Part shown: piece by piece, positions 25,386 through 34,156 of the stretch
Numbering within the stretch: the stretch's first letter is position 1
Layout of the letters: each line of letters starts with the position of its first letter
Origin: a virus
Length of the DNA: 50,365 bases
IMG/VR virus record: IMGVR_UViG_3300015360_000062
Coordinates: 1 to 50,365 of that record
Direction: 5' to 3' (one strand)
Translations under genes and position numbers: made by a program
The notes under the pieces: generated by a model
The model's database searches: none
The model's input: the letters and a program-made list of their open reading frames with translations, nothing else
Told to the model about the DNA's origin: nothing

Positions 25386-26708
25386 ATGACTACTACTTAT
25401 AGATCTAACGTTGGAAGATTGGTTGTTGATAGATATGACTTTCAAAATCATATTGATGGTTATTCACTTAACCATCCTGCTTCAGCTATTCAATTAGAAG
25501 ATCCGATTGAAATCTATGTAAGTGAGATCAGTCTTGTTACTGTAACAACTGTTCAAGAAGCTATTACGGCATTATCAGAGGTAATAGTGCCTTATTCGAT
25601 ACCGGATGCATCTGGAGTAAATAGAGGTCTTATAAAATTATTAGGAGACCTTGGTGGCTCAGCACTAGCACCAACTGTAACTCGTATTCAAGGTAAACTT
25701 ATAAATACAGAATTGCCAGCAGACGGTGACGTTTTAACTTGGGATAGCACAGCCTCTACTTGGGGACCAGCAGAGCCAACGACTTTTTCTGCCGGTATAG
25801 ATTTGATAGGAACTAATAGTGTTCAAGAAGTTATTCAGATAACTGGTCTTGGTGGAACAGTGGGTGTTCTTGCTCATACAGTACATTTTAATACTGATAA
25901 TAATATTCAATTTACACATGAAGATCATGTCACGGATCATGGTCATGATATGCTACTTATAGCACAAACGAGTACTTTCCTTAATAAGGATGGTGGAGAT
26001 GTAGTTATATCTGGCGGATCTCCTGGAATTGGTGGTAAGCTTGGTGGAGTTACATTATGTATGGATTCAGGTGCTATTGCTATGATAGATGCAAGAGAAG
26101 TTGCAGCAGGAAGAAGAGTAATAGGCTTATTTAATGGTAGTGAAATAAGCTCAACCCAAATGCCTTCCGATACTGGTGATATGGTAATGTTTATTAAAAA
26201 TGCAGCCACAGAGCCAACGTCAGGTAGCCCAGTTGGTGGAGCAATACTATATTCTAGTATCGGACAATTACGTATTAAGGAATCAAATGGATCTGATTTT
26301 AATATAGGTTCAAGTCCAAATCCAACAGTTTGGGGAAGTAGCGGGCAATTTACTTATCAATTCAGAATCAAAGTACAAAGTACTTCAACATTTGTAATTA
26401 CAGCTTTAACATACCCAATATCTGATAACTCTACAGTTAGAGTTAATGCTGTATTTGTTGGTAAGAAAGTTGGTTCGGCAGATGCCTCTCATTATGATGT
26501 AGTAATGGGTTATTATAGGTCTGGTGGTGCCCCAGTAGATGTTGGCGCTGTAGTTGTGAATGACACTAGAATTGTTGGAGCATCTACTCCATGGCTACCT
26601 CCAACCATTACTCTTTCTGGAAATAATGTGCTGGTTAAAACTGGTAGTAGTGCATTTATAACTATAAATTGGTATGTACACGTTACAATTTATATTTGCG
26701 GTGATTAA
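25386..26708 (+). CDS. Tail fibre-like protein
   Basis: A 440-residue, Gly/Ser/Thr/Val-rich protein. Residues about 78-140 contain the Leu-Gly-Gly-x-x-x-x-Pro-Thr-Val followed by Asp-Gly-Asp-Val-Leu-Thr-Trp-Asp and Thr-Trp-x-Pro, a pattern frequent in phage tail fibre shafts. A Gly-rich middle (about 200-235) and a beta-rich C-terminal domain (about 310-440) follow; the latter could be the receptor-binding head. It starts 26 bases after the 525-residue gene and precedes the holin-like gene. The receptor is unknown. Confidence 0.75.
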   Translation: MTTTYRSNVGRLVVDRYDFQNHIDGYSLNHPASAIQLEDPIEIYVSEISLVTVTTVQEAITALSEVIVPYSIPDASGVNRGLIKLLGDLGGSALAPTVTRIQGKLINTELPADGDVLTWDSTASTWGPAEPTTFSAGIDLIGTNSVQEVIQITGLGGTVGVLAHTVHFNTDNNIQFTHEDHVTDHGHDMLLIAQTSTFLNKDGGDVVISGGSPGIGGKLGGVTLCMDSGAIAMIDAREVAAGRRVIGLFNGSEISSTQMPSDTGDMVMFIKNAATEPTSGSPVGGAILYSSIGQLRIKESNGSDFNIGSSPNPTVWGSSGQFTYQFRIKVQSTSTFVITALTYPISDNSTVRVNAVFVGKKVGSADASHYDVVMGYYRSGGAPVDVGAVVVNDTRIVGASTPWLPPTITLSGNNVLVKTGSSAFITINWYVHVTIYICGD

Positions 26709-26780
26709 GGAATTTTATTCATAACTCTGTATAAAACAGCAATGTATTAATTCTTTTGCATATGTACTGAGGAGTTTTTT

Positions 26781-27245
26781 ATGGATAATGTAATTCAAGC
26801 AATTTTGGGTTGGCAAATAGTTCTGTTCGGATTAGGCATTACGGCTATTACATCTATAGCTAAAAAGAATTTAGAATTCTTTTTAGATAAAGATTGGGTT
26901 CCCGCAAGCAAAACATCAAGATTTTGGAAAGAAGTTTTTCTTCCACTTTTACCTGTATTACTAGGACCAGGTATTGCTTATTTATCAACAAGCTATCCAT
27001 ATCCTGAAGATTTAAAGATAACAAGTGGTAGAGTATTTTTTGGTCTTGTTGCTGGATTATTATCAGGATTATTCTTTAGAGTAATCAAAGGTACATTAGC
27101 AAAAGATGAAATTCCATCATTAACTGCCATTAATACAGCTATAGCTCCTATACCAGGAATCGAAAAAGTAGTATCAATAGTATCAGTACCAACTGAGCCT
27201 GAGCCTGAACCAGTAACAGTAACTGTTCCAGATCCAAATACCTAA
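26781..27245 (+). CDS. Multi-span membrane protein, holin candidate
   Basis: A 154-residue protein with GAGGAG (26769-26774) six bases before the ATG. Three hydrophobic segments lie at about residues 6-27, 52-70 and 83-103; the last is Gly/Leu/Phe-rich. A charged linker separates the first two, and the C-terminal tail is proline- and glutamate-rich (Glu-Pro repeats, about 137-146). Size and topology fit a phage holin or a small virion-linked membrane protein. No endolysin is adjacent, so the holin call is tentative. Confidence 0.6.
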   Translation: MDNVIQAILGWQIVLFGLGITAITSIAKKNLEFFLDKDWVPASKTSRFWKEVFLPLLPVLLGPGIAYLSTSYPYPEDLKITSGRVFFGLVAGLLSGLFFRVIKGTLAKDEIPSLTAINTAIAPIPGIEKVVSIVSVPTEPEPEPVTVTVPDPNT

Positions 27246-27295
27246 AAAACATCAATAAAACCAACCTGAAGATATATAATTGTAAATGGTGACCT

Positions 27296-30200
27296 ATGAG
27301 TAACTTTCCAACAACGCTTGATGATGACACTACACTACCTCCTATTAATGATAATATCACTGAATTAGGCGGGGAGTTACTTAATGCTTTAAGAGAAGCT
27401 GTTTTCAATATTGAAAGTAATATTGGGTTAACAGCGGCTGGAAGCGGCGATTCTCTTTCGGAGAGACTTGGTATATCAATATTGCCTGATGGTTCAATAA
27501 AACCATCAGCAATTGCTAGTATGGGATTGGTAACCCTGCCAATTTATAATTCTCATATCGCAGCCACAGCAGAAATTGATGAATCTAAGCTAAATCTAGA
27601 TCATAGCACACAAGATTTGTATAATTATACTAGAGAATTAGCAGGTAACTCTAGTTCAAGTTCAGGTTGGATTTCAGCAACTGGCGTTAAAGTAAGCCCA
27701 CATATTTCAGGAAGTCTTTATCGCCACAATTTAGATCATATTACTGTAGGTTCTTCTGAACAATACTTAACAAATAAATTTGCAGTATTAAGAGATAATT
27801 CAGATTCATATGAATTGATTAATGATATTAATGATGAGTTGCTACATCACCAATTAGCAGATGGAACCTCATATGCGCCTACAGCCAATGTAACTACGCA
27901 TGGCGGGTCTATATATTCGTCTGATTATGCTCATACTGCTAGCGGCGTTTTCATAGATAGTAGTAATTTCATTAGTATTTCTTCTCAAATAAATGATCTT
28001 CAACTATTAGCTGATTTCATCGATAGTTCAAGCGTATTTTTATATGGAAGTAGAATTCAGAATTTTTATGCTAATGCTATTTCTAGAAAATCTAGATCAT
28101 CATCTTTAAATGCAGATGGTTATGGTCAAAATATTATTCCAGCAACACCAGTAACTACATTCTTAAGAAGTAATGGTTTAAGCAGCACCACTGTTGATGA
28201 TATCGATGAAGGCGATGATATCGTTGAATTTTTCCCAGAGTCTGGCGTAGTAGATCATACTTTTGATGCTAAATTTTCAAAAATAAAAGCTGGAGACATA
28301 ATTAAAATTAATTATGGATCTATTGAAACTTCATTCATTGTAAAAGAAAAGAAATACATACAGAATGGTGTAAATAAGAAATATGTAATTAGAATTGCTG
28401 GTAAAAACTTACTATATACTGAATCTGGTGTAGCTAGAATTGATAGATCATTATCAAATACAAGTAAATTTGGTAATCTTGCAGTTTCTACAGCAAATAA
28501 CATTTTTGCTGAGAAACCAAGTCTAATTGTTGGTAGTCCTCGTGGTGCTTCAGTATTAGGTATTGGATTCAATGCCGAATTATTTGGACCAAATCACTAT
28601 CTATTATACTTAGTAATATATCCTTCAGGAAGTCCTGAGGATGGATACACGATTCTACCATCAGTAGACGTTACTGGAAATAGGGGTAGAACACCAGGCT
28701 CATATTCATTAGAGTCAATAGTTCAATCAACAAATGATCAATTTAGAAAAGCTGGTTACAACTATAGATTCAACGCATTTACATATGGCGGCGAATTCGG
28801 TATCATGCTATCTGATTCTTATAATAATTGTTCATTTTCTATATTGAATGTAGTTGTTGCAAATGACGGAACGATTGATGAATTAGCAACAGCCGCCACT
28901 TTCACAAAAAACGTTGTAGGTGTATTCACAAGTGGCGATCAAGTATATGCTCCAGACCCCCTTGGTTTTGGCACTCGTGCAGCTAATATAGCTAGCCCAG
29001 CATACAGGGCTTCTTATGGTTCTGCTGAAGCTTCTCAATATCCAACTAAAATCTTCTCACCATTGAAAAGAAATAATTTTTATGTAAATGGTATTGAGAA
29101 AGAGAAGTTGACAACTGAAGCATTTCAGATACTTGATGGTTATGGTGATGGTTATTGGGCTGCTGAAATAGTTGATAAAACTATTTTTCCTGGACCATCT
29201 CCATCTGGAAGAGTCAAAATGACATATCGTGTTGAAGAAGATCTTTCAACTGTAGATATTCAAACTGGAAAAACAATTGTAGTACAGCCACGTACTGATG
29301 GTACTCTTATTGATTGTGGTAGATTCATAATTGAATCAGTTACTTTCGGTTCTGGTTACACAGATATCACCGTATATGACGCAGTACATGGAGCAGCCAT
29401 ATCTCCATCAGATGTTATTGGCAGTGGAAGTGAAGTTGCATTATACTTCAGTTCAGATTCTGTTTCATTCAATACAGAATCTGCAACAGACTTTACGCAA
29501 CAAAGCGGATTTAAAATATACTCTGAAGTATACATAGATGAAAATGGTAAGACATTTACTCACCAAAGAGCGAGAGTAAATATTAGTGATTTTAATATGT
29601 TTATGAATGAAGGTGTAACCTTATACACAAATGCAGGTTTAGTTGATATTAATATAGTTGAAGTATCACCTAAATTAAAAGGATATCAAGAAGGTTCATT
29701 AAATAAAATAACATTCCATGCTACCAGTTTAATTACGTTAGCTTCTAACACATACACTGGGTACTTGTGTTATTATGATGGAGCAGATACAAGTCGTAGG
29801 GGTCCACTTGTAACGGGTAAGGTAGGTGTAGTATCTAGATTTTATGATGAAACAAACATTGATTATATTGATATAATTTTCAATCTTAATAATCCAGCAA
29901 GCGGAACAGATGTTAATATTGATATCCAGCTATTCCCAACATTGGGACTAGATGAAGATATTATGTTACTTGCTAGCTGTCAACTTGATGAATCAAGTAA
30001 TACTATATCGAATTTAAGAGACAGAAGACAATTTGGAAATATAAGCGAAAAAGAACTTAGTACTTCTGCATTAAATTTCATTTCAGCATCTGATAGACTA
30101 TTGAGAGGAAATGGTGTTGTACGAGGATTTGATTTATCATACTTATCTAGTGGTGATAATCCAATTGAAAATCATATCTATCTAAATGGTGGAGTAGCGC

Positions 30201-33200
30201 TTGTTAATGGTAAGTTAATATATGTTAACAATCAAACATTAGCCATTCCAACTGTGAAAGAATTACGTACATCATTGTATAATATCAATTGGGCGGTTTG
30301 TATTAATGATAAGAATGAGTATAAGCCAATAGCTTTACTTGATTATGATGTTTTATTTGGAACACCCAGTGTAGTTGACAGAGTAATGAATGTATTAAAT
30401 CCAGCTACTGGATTAACTTACAATATAGAAGCAGATACATTCTCAAGCATTGTTAATAATAGAAAAGATTTGGCGATATTATATATAGTCAAATCTACTG
30501 TTAATCATTTAATTTCTCCTGCCGGAATTGTTCTTGAGGTAAGCGATGCAAGAAGATACGTAAATGATTCTGATACAAATTTACAATTGAAATTAACATC
30601 TGATACTGCTCAAGGCAATTTTAGAAATGTAGATTCAATCTTGAATTGGGTAGTTTTCAATAATTCATTCAATGGCGTAGCTTGTGTTAGAGGTGCAACA
30701 GAAGATACTGGTATTGTTACAACAGAATTTACATTAGATTTTGATAATTTAGTAACTATCGATGGTGAAAATAACGCAATACTAACTATTAATACTCCAA
30801 TTATCCTAGGTTCTAATATCACATTCAAGAATTTAACTATAATATTTAATGCTGGTGTTGTATTAACAAGTGACATAACAAATCTTGTTTTTGATAATTG
30901 TACTATTACATATTTAGAAAATGAAGCTTTCGATGCGCCTATAGATAATATAATTTTTAATATGGACAACTCCGATAATGTCACATTTAAAGATTGTTCA
31001 ATTAATGTTACTTATGTTAGAGAAACAAATGGTGGAGCTATATTTAAATTGAATGAAAGTTCTAAGTTTTCATTCATTAACAATGACGTAACAGTTGATT
31101 ATAATTACATAGCTGACAGCGTAGTGCCTGGTAACGTCTTTGAATTTGTTTCAAGTGATAATTTATCAATCACTAAATCAATATTTACTGGAAATTTCCA
31201 TAAGTTATTAAATCTTAATAGTTCTAATTCAATACACCTTGATGATGTATCAGTAACATCTACATACAATCCTAACATATCTTCTCCAGGGGATTATGGA
31301 TATGATACTAGCGATTTAGTTAATTCTGGATCTGGTTTTATTTACTCTAATATAGATAATACTGTTAATAACATTTATATTAACAATGTAACTTTCAATT
31401 ATTTTCCAGTAGTTGCTAGCGGTGATAGATTCAGTTTCATTAATTTTGAATTGTCAACCATCAATGCTATGCTTACAAACTTGAATATTACAAATTGTAA
31501 GTTCAATCATTTGAATACTAGTTTAACAGTTGAAGATATTAGACCAGCCATATCAATTGTAAATACTTCTGAATTTTCTTTGATTGTTACATCTAAACAA
31601 CCAATACTATCAAATGTGCTTATTAGCCATAATTATTGCAATAGAAATCAATCAATTATAGTTACATCAAATATTAATTCGAATTTAGCTTATTACCCTG
31701 GCTTAAGCGCTCAAGGAGTAACAGTTGCTAACAACATTTGTGGTATGATTGGATATTGGGTTTCATCTGGATCAAAAGCATCTAGTATTACTCCAAACTT
31801 CAATTCATTAAGTGATAAAGATTCTAGCTTGTTAATTACTGGAAATACTTGTCATTATATTGCAAGCGTTGACCATACAGGTATATATTGGGACCCTTTC
31901 CAAAGTGATACAATTAAATCTAAATATCCATCAGGCAATGTAACTGTATCTAATAATAGATTAAGTTGGATTCATACAGGCGTATCGCATGAAGAAAACT
32001 CTTCACTACAAATTAAAAATAATTCTATGTCAGGATATGATGTTGAGTTCTTAACTTCTTATAATGCTGGTAATACACAAAAAGGATACAGCATTTATGT
32101 TGCAAGTAATCCTGTATCTATACCTAATGCTGAATTGCCAGGAGAAGGAAATGATACAAATTGTATTATAAGCGGCAATACAACAACTACTGGATATTAC
32201 TTGTCAAGTATAAATATACTTGTACCTTATACATATGAAAGAGGTTATATTTGGACGTTAACATCATCGATAATCGTTGATAATACTTTAAGGGGAATTG
32301 CTGAAAACGTTAATACTGGTAAGTGTATTTTATTAGCAGGTTTACATAACATTGTTTCAAGAAACAAAATATATAGAAAATCTAATAATATAATATGTTA
32401 CATCAACGTAGATAAGAGTAGCCATGTTGGTTGGGGTGGAGTTGGTTCTACAGGCATTATTTCACATAATTTCTTTGATAGTCCATATGCAGATGATGAT
32501 TTGAATGAAGAAGTAGTATTATTTAACAACGCAGAAGCAAAAGCTGGCTGGACCGTTGAGAAGAATATCAATCAAACTGTAACTTTATCATTACCATTGA
32601 CTAACTCTCAATTAATAATGAATACATTGGGTGCAGGTAAAGGTGGGTATATCAGTCTTGCAACAAATGCATATTATGTTACTACCGCTACTACCAGTGG
32701 TGACGGTTATGGGTACAAGTCACCAGTACTAAGAATACGTGATTCTGATACAGCTACAGCTAGAACATTGGGTTGGCAAGAAAATCTTGATAAACATATG
32801 CCAATAGGTACTAGAGTAATATCAGTAGCTATGAATGTCAGAGGTTTCACATCATCATTCGATGCTGCTCAAACAAATCTAACTATATTTTTGAATAAAT
32901 ATGATGAAGCTGATGAGCATTTAGATTTGAGCCAATTCTCATCAGCAACTGATACAGATGCTAAAATCATAAATGATGTAACAGAAGTACAATTTGATAC
33001 TGTTACTGGCGTAGAGCTAAATGGGTCAACATCTAGTCTACCATTACTTATAGATACTACAACTGGCGGTACAGCCGGGGCGGATATTTCTGATGATTTC
33101 ATATCAGGTAAGGGATATGGATTCAGCGTATCAGTTGACTTTAGGTTTAAGAGAAACGGTATAATGGACGTACTATTATCCCCAGTAGTAGTAAAATATA

Positions 33201-33208
33201 GATGGTAA
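27296..33208 (+). CDS. Giant 1970-residue tail fibre/spike with beta-helix
   Basis: The longest gene here. The N-terminal 110 residues contain a helical Asn-Ala-Leu-Arg-Glu-Ala-Val-x-Asn-Ile-Glu stretch, then Pro-Asp-Gly-Ser-Ile and Thr-Leu-Pro-Ile; this order resembles virion-attachment ends of phage fibre proteins. Residues about 330-1000 are varied beta domains. Residues about 1155-1735 form a long right-handed parallel beta-helix with many Ile/Val-x-x-Asn-x-x-coil turns (for example Ile-Thr-Gly-Asn-Thr-Cys, Val-Ser-Asn-Asn-Arg, Ile-Lys-Asn-Asn-Ser). The last 200 residues form a compact beta domain. Such proteins are extended receptor-binding spikes or fibres. No glycan-cutting residues could be assigned. 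Confidence 0.78.
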   Translation: MSNFPTTLDDDTTLPPINDNITELGGELLNALREAVFNIESNIGLTAAGSGDSLSERLGISILPDGSIKPSAIASMGLVTLPIYNSHIAATAEIDESKLNLDHSTQDLYNYTRELAGNSSSSSGWISATGVKVSPHISGSLYRHNLDHITVGSSEQYLTNKFAVLRDNSDSYELINDINDELLHHQLADGTSYAPTANVTTHGGSIYSSDYAHTASGVFIDSSNFISISSQINDLQLLADFIDSSSVFLYGSRIQNFYANAISRKSRSSSLNADGYGQNIIPATPVTTFLRSNGLSSTTVDDIDEGDDIVEFFPESGVVDHTFDAKFSKIKAGDIIKINYGSIETSFIVKEKKYIQNGVNKKYVIRIAGKNLLYTESGVARIDRSLSNTSKFGNLAVSTANNIFAEKPSLIVGSPRGASVLGIGFNAELFGPNHYLLYLVIYPSGSPEDGYTILPSVDVTGNRGRTPGSYSLESIVQSTNDQFRKAGYNYRFNAFTYGGEFGIMLSDSYNNCSFSILNVVVANDGTIDELATAATFTKNVVGVFTSGDQVYAPDPLGFGTRAANIASPAYRASYGSAEASQYPTKIFSPLKRNNFYVNGIEKEKLTTEAFQILDGYGDGYWAAEIVDKTIFPGPSPSGRVKMTYRVEEDLSTVDIQTGKTIVVQPRTDGTLIDCGRFIIESVTFGSGYTDITVYDAVHGAAISPSDVIGSGSEVALYFSSDSVSFNTESATDFTQQSGFKIYSEVYIDENGKTFTHQRARVNISDFNMFMNEGVTLYTNAGLVDINIVEVSPKLKGYQEGSLNKITFHATSLITLASNTYTGYLCYYDGADTSRRGPLVTGKVGVVSRFYDETNIDYIDIIFNLNNPASGTDVNIDIQLFPTLGLDEDIMLLASCQLDESSNTISNLRDRRQFGNISEKELSTSALNFISASDRLLRGNGVVRGFDLSYLSSGDNPIENHIYLNGGVALVNGKLIYVNNQTLAIPTVKELRTSLYNINWAVCINDKNEYKPIALLDYDVLFGTPSVVDRVMNVLNPATGLTYNIEADTFSSIVNNRKDLAILYIVKSTVNHLISPAGIVLEVSDARRYVNDSDTNLQLKLTSDTAQGNFRNVDSILNWVVFNNSFNGVACVRGATEDTGIVTTEFTLDFDNLVTIDGENNAILTINTPIILGSNITFKNLTIIFNAGVVLTSDITNLVFDNCTITYLENEAFDAPIDNIIFNMDNSDNVTFKDCSINVTYVRETNGGAIFKLNESSKFSFINNDVTVDYNYIADSVVPGNVFEFVSSDNLSITKSIFTGNFHKLLNLNSSNSIHLDDVSVTSTYNPNISSPGDYGYDTSDLVNSGSGFIYSNIDNTVNNIYINNVTFNYFPVVASGDRFSFINFELSTINAMLTNLNITNCKFNHLNTSLTVEDIRPAISIVNTSEFSLIVTSKQPILSNVLISHNYCNRNQSIIVTSNINSNLAYYPGLSAQGVTVANNICGMIGYWVSSGSKASSITPNFNSLSDKDSSLLITGNTCHYIASVDHTGIYWDPFQSDTIKSKYPSGNVTVSNNRLSWIHTGVSHEENSSLQIKNNSMSGYDVEFLTSYNAGNTQKGYSIYVASNPVSIPNAELPGEGNDTNCIISGNTTTTGYYLSSINILVPYTYERGYIWTLTSSIIVDNTLRGIAENVNTGKCILLAGLHNIVSRNKIYRKSNNIICYINVDKSSHVGWGGVGSTGIISHNFFDSPYADDDLNEEVVLFNNAEAKAGWTVEKNINQTVTLSLPLTNSQLIMNTLGAGKGGYISLATNAYYVTTATTSGDGYGYKSPVLRIRDSDTATARTLGWQENLDKHMPIGTRVISVAMNVRGFTSSFDAAQTNLTIFLNKYDEADEHLDLSQFSSATDTDAKIINDVTEVQFDTVTGVELNGSTSSLPLLIDTTTGGTAGADISDDFISGKGYGFSVSVDFRFKRNGIMDVLLSPVVVKYRW

Positions 33209-33227
33209 TTAATAGATTGGATAGCTT

Positions 33228-34019
33228 ATGAGTACTGGTAATATCTTCAAAACAGATCTTTTTAAGATACATGATATTGTTCAAGCATCAATGTTAGCGT
33301 ATCCTAAAGAAATAATAATATCTACTTTAAGAGATTTTTTCTCTAAAGATAGTTATTTTCATTATTCAAAAGATAAATGGGGCTTTGCTAATACGGTCGA
33401 TCATACTGATTTAGTTCCTGGGGCTGGTATTGATGATGATCTAACTACTAGAGTATTTATTGGTGAAAACTATAGAAAGAACGTTGTTTTTTATCCAGCT
33501 ATCTTAGTTAAAAGCGGTGGTAGTAAATACGTCCCTATTTCAATAAATAGGGATAAAGGTAGTATTCAGTACGATAGAATTATATTTGAAGATGGTTATG
33601 GTAATGAAAGTATAGTAAGTAGACCAGTATCATTTGTCACTGCTGGTGCATGGGAAGGATCTATTATTATAGATGTTATGACTAGAAGTTTAACATCTAG
33701 AGATGCTTTAACTGAAGCTATTGGTATGTGTTTTACAGAAATTACATTTGATTCACTTTATGATATTGGTATTATAGTAAAACCGATATCAATAAGCGGA
33801 ACTTCAGAGGTTGATGATAGAAATCATAAGTTATTTAGGCAAACTCTAACATTAGATATAAGAACTGAATGGCGTCGTGAGATACCAATTGGCAATATTA
33901 TCGATGCAATATTCTTTACTACAACGTTTGAAGATATTTCAAGACCAGAAAGCCCAGTTTCACCAAATCTTACCATCAACACTGAGCTTACTATTTTGGA
34001 TATACTACTAAATACGTAA
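33228..34019 (+). CDS. Tail completion or sheath-region protein, unknown
   Basis: A 263-residue protein placed between the giant fibre and the sheath gene. It has mixed helix and strand, a Thr-Ala-Gly-Ala-Trp-Glu-Gly turn near residue 142 and a long strand region with Arg-Thr-Glu-Trp-Arg-Arg-Glu near 214-220. No membrane segment is seen. In contractile-tail phages the gene just before the sheath often encodes a tail terminator, sheath stabiliser or neck protein, so that class is the best guess from position alone. Confidence 0.7.
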   Translation: MSTGNIFKTDLFKIHDIVQASMLAYPKEIIISTLRDFFSKDSYFHYSKDKWGFANTVDHTDLVPGAGIDDDLTTRVFIGENYRKNVVFYPAILVKSGGSKYVPISINRDKGSIQYDRIIFEDGYGNESIVSRPVSFVTAGAWEGSIIIDVMTRSLTSRDALTEAIGMCFTEITFDSLYDIGIIVKPISISGTSEVDDRNHKLFRQTLTLDIRTEWRREIPIGNIIDAIFFTTTFEDISRPESPVSPNLTINTELTILDILLNT

Positions 34020-34059
34020 AATAATATAAAATATAGGTAGTCTGGTTTGATAAGTTTCT

Positions 34060-34113
34060 CCATGATAATAAAGAATTGTTCTAATATATCATGGGCGATA
34101 GCAATATTAGAAC
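34060..34113 (+). promoter_or_regulatory. Two competing hairpins in the sheath leader
   Basis: CCATGATA (34060-34067) can pair with TATCATGG (34087-34094). GTTCTAATAT (34078-34087) can instead pair with ATATTAGAAC (34104-34113). The second 5' arm lies in the loop of the first hairpin and shares base 34087, so the stems compete or interlock as a pseudoknot. Both lie in the 137-base gap before the sheath gene. The second is followed by ATTTT and could act as a weak terminator or attenuator. Confidence 0.5.
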
Positions 34114-34156
34114 ATTTTAATGATACAATTTACCAAACGAATGACAAGGATTCAAC

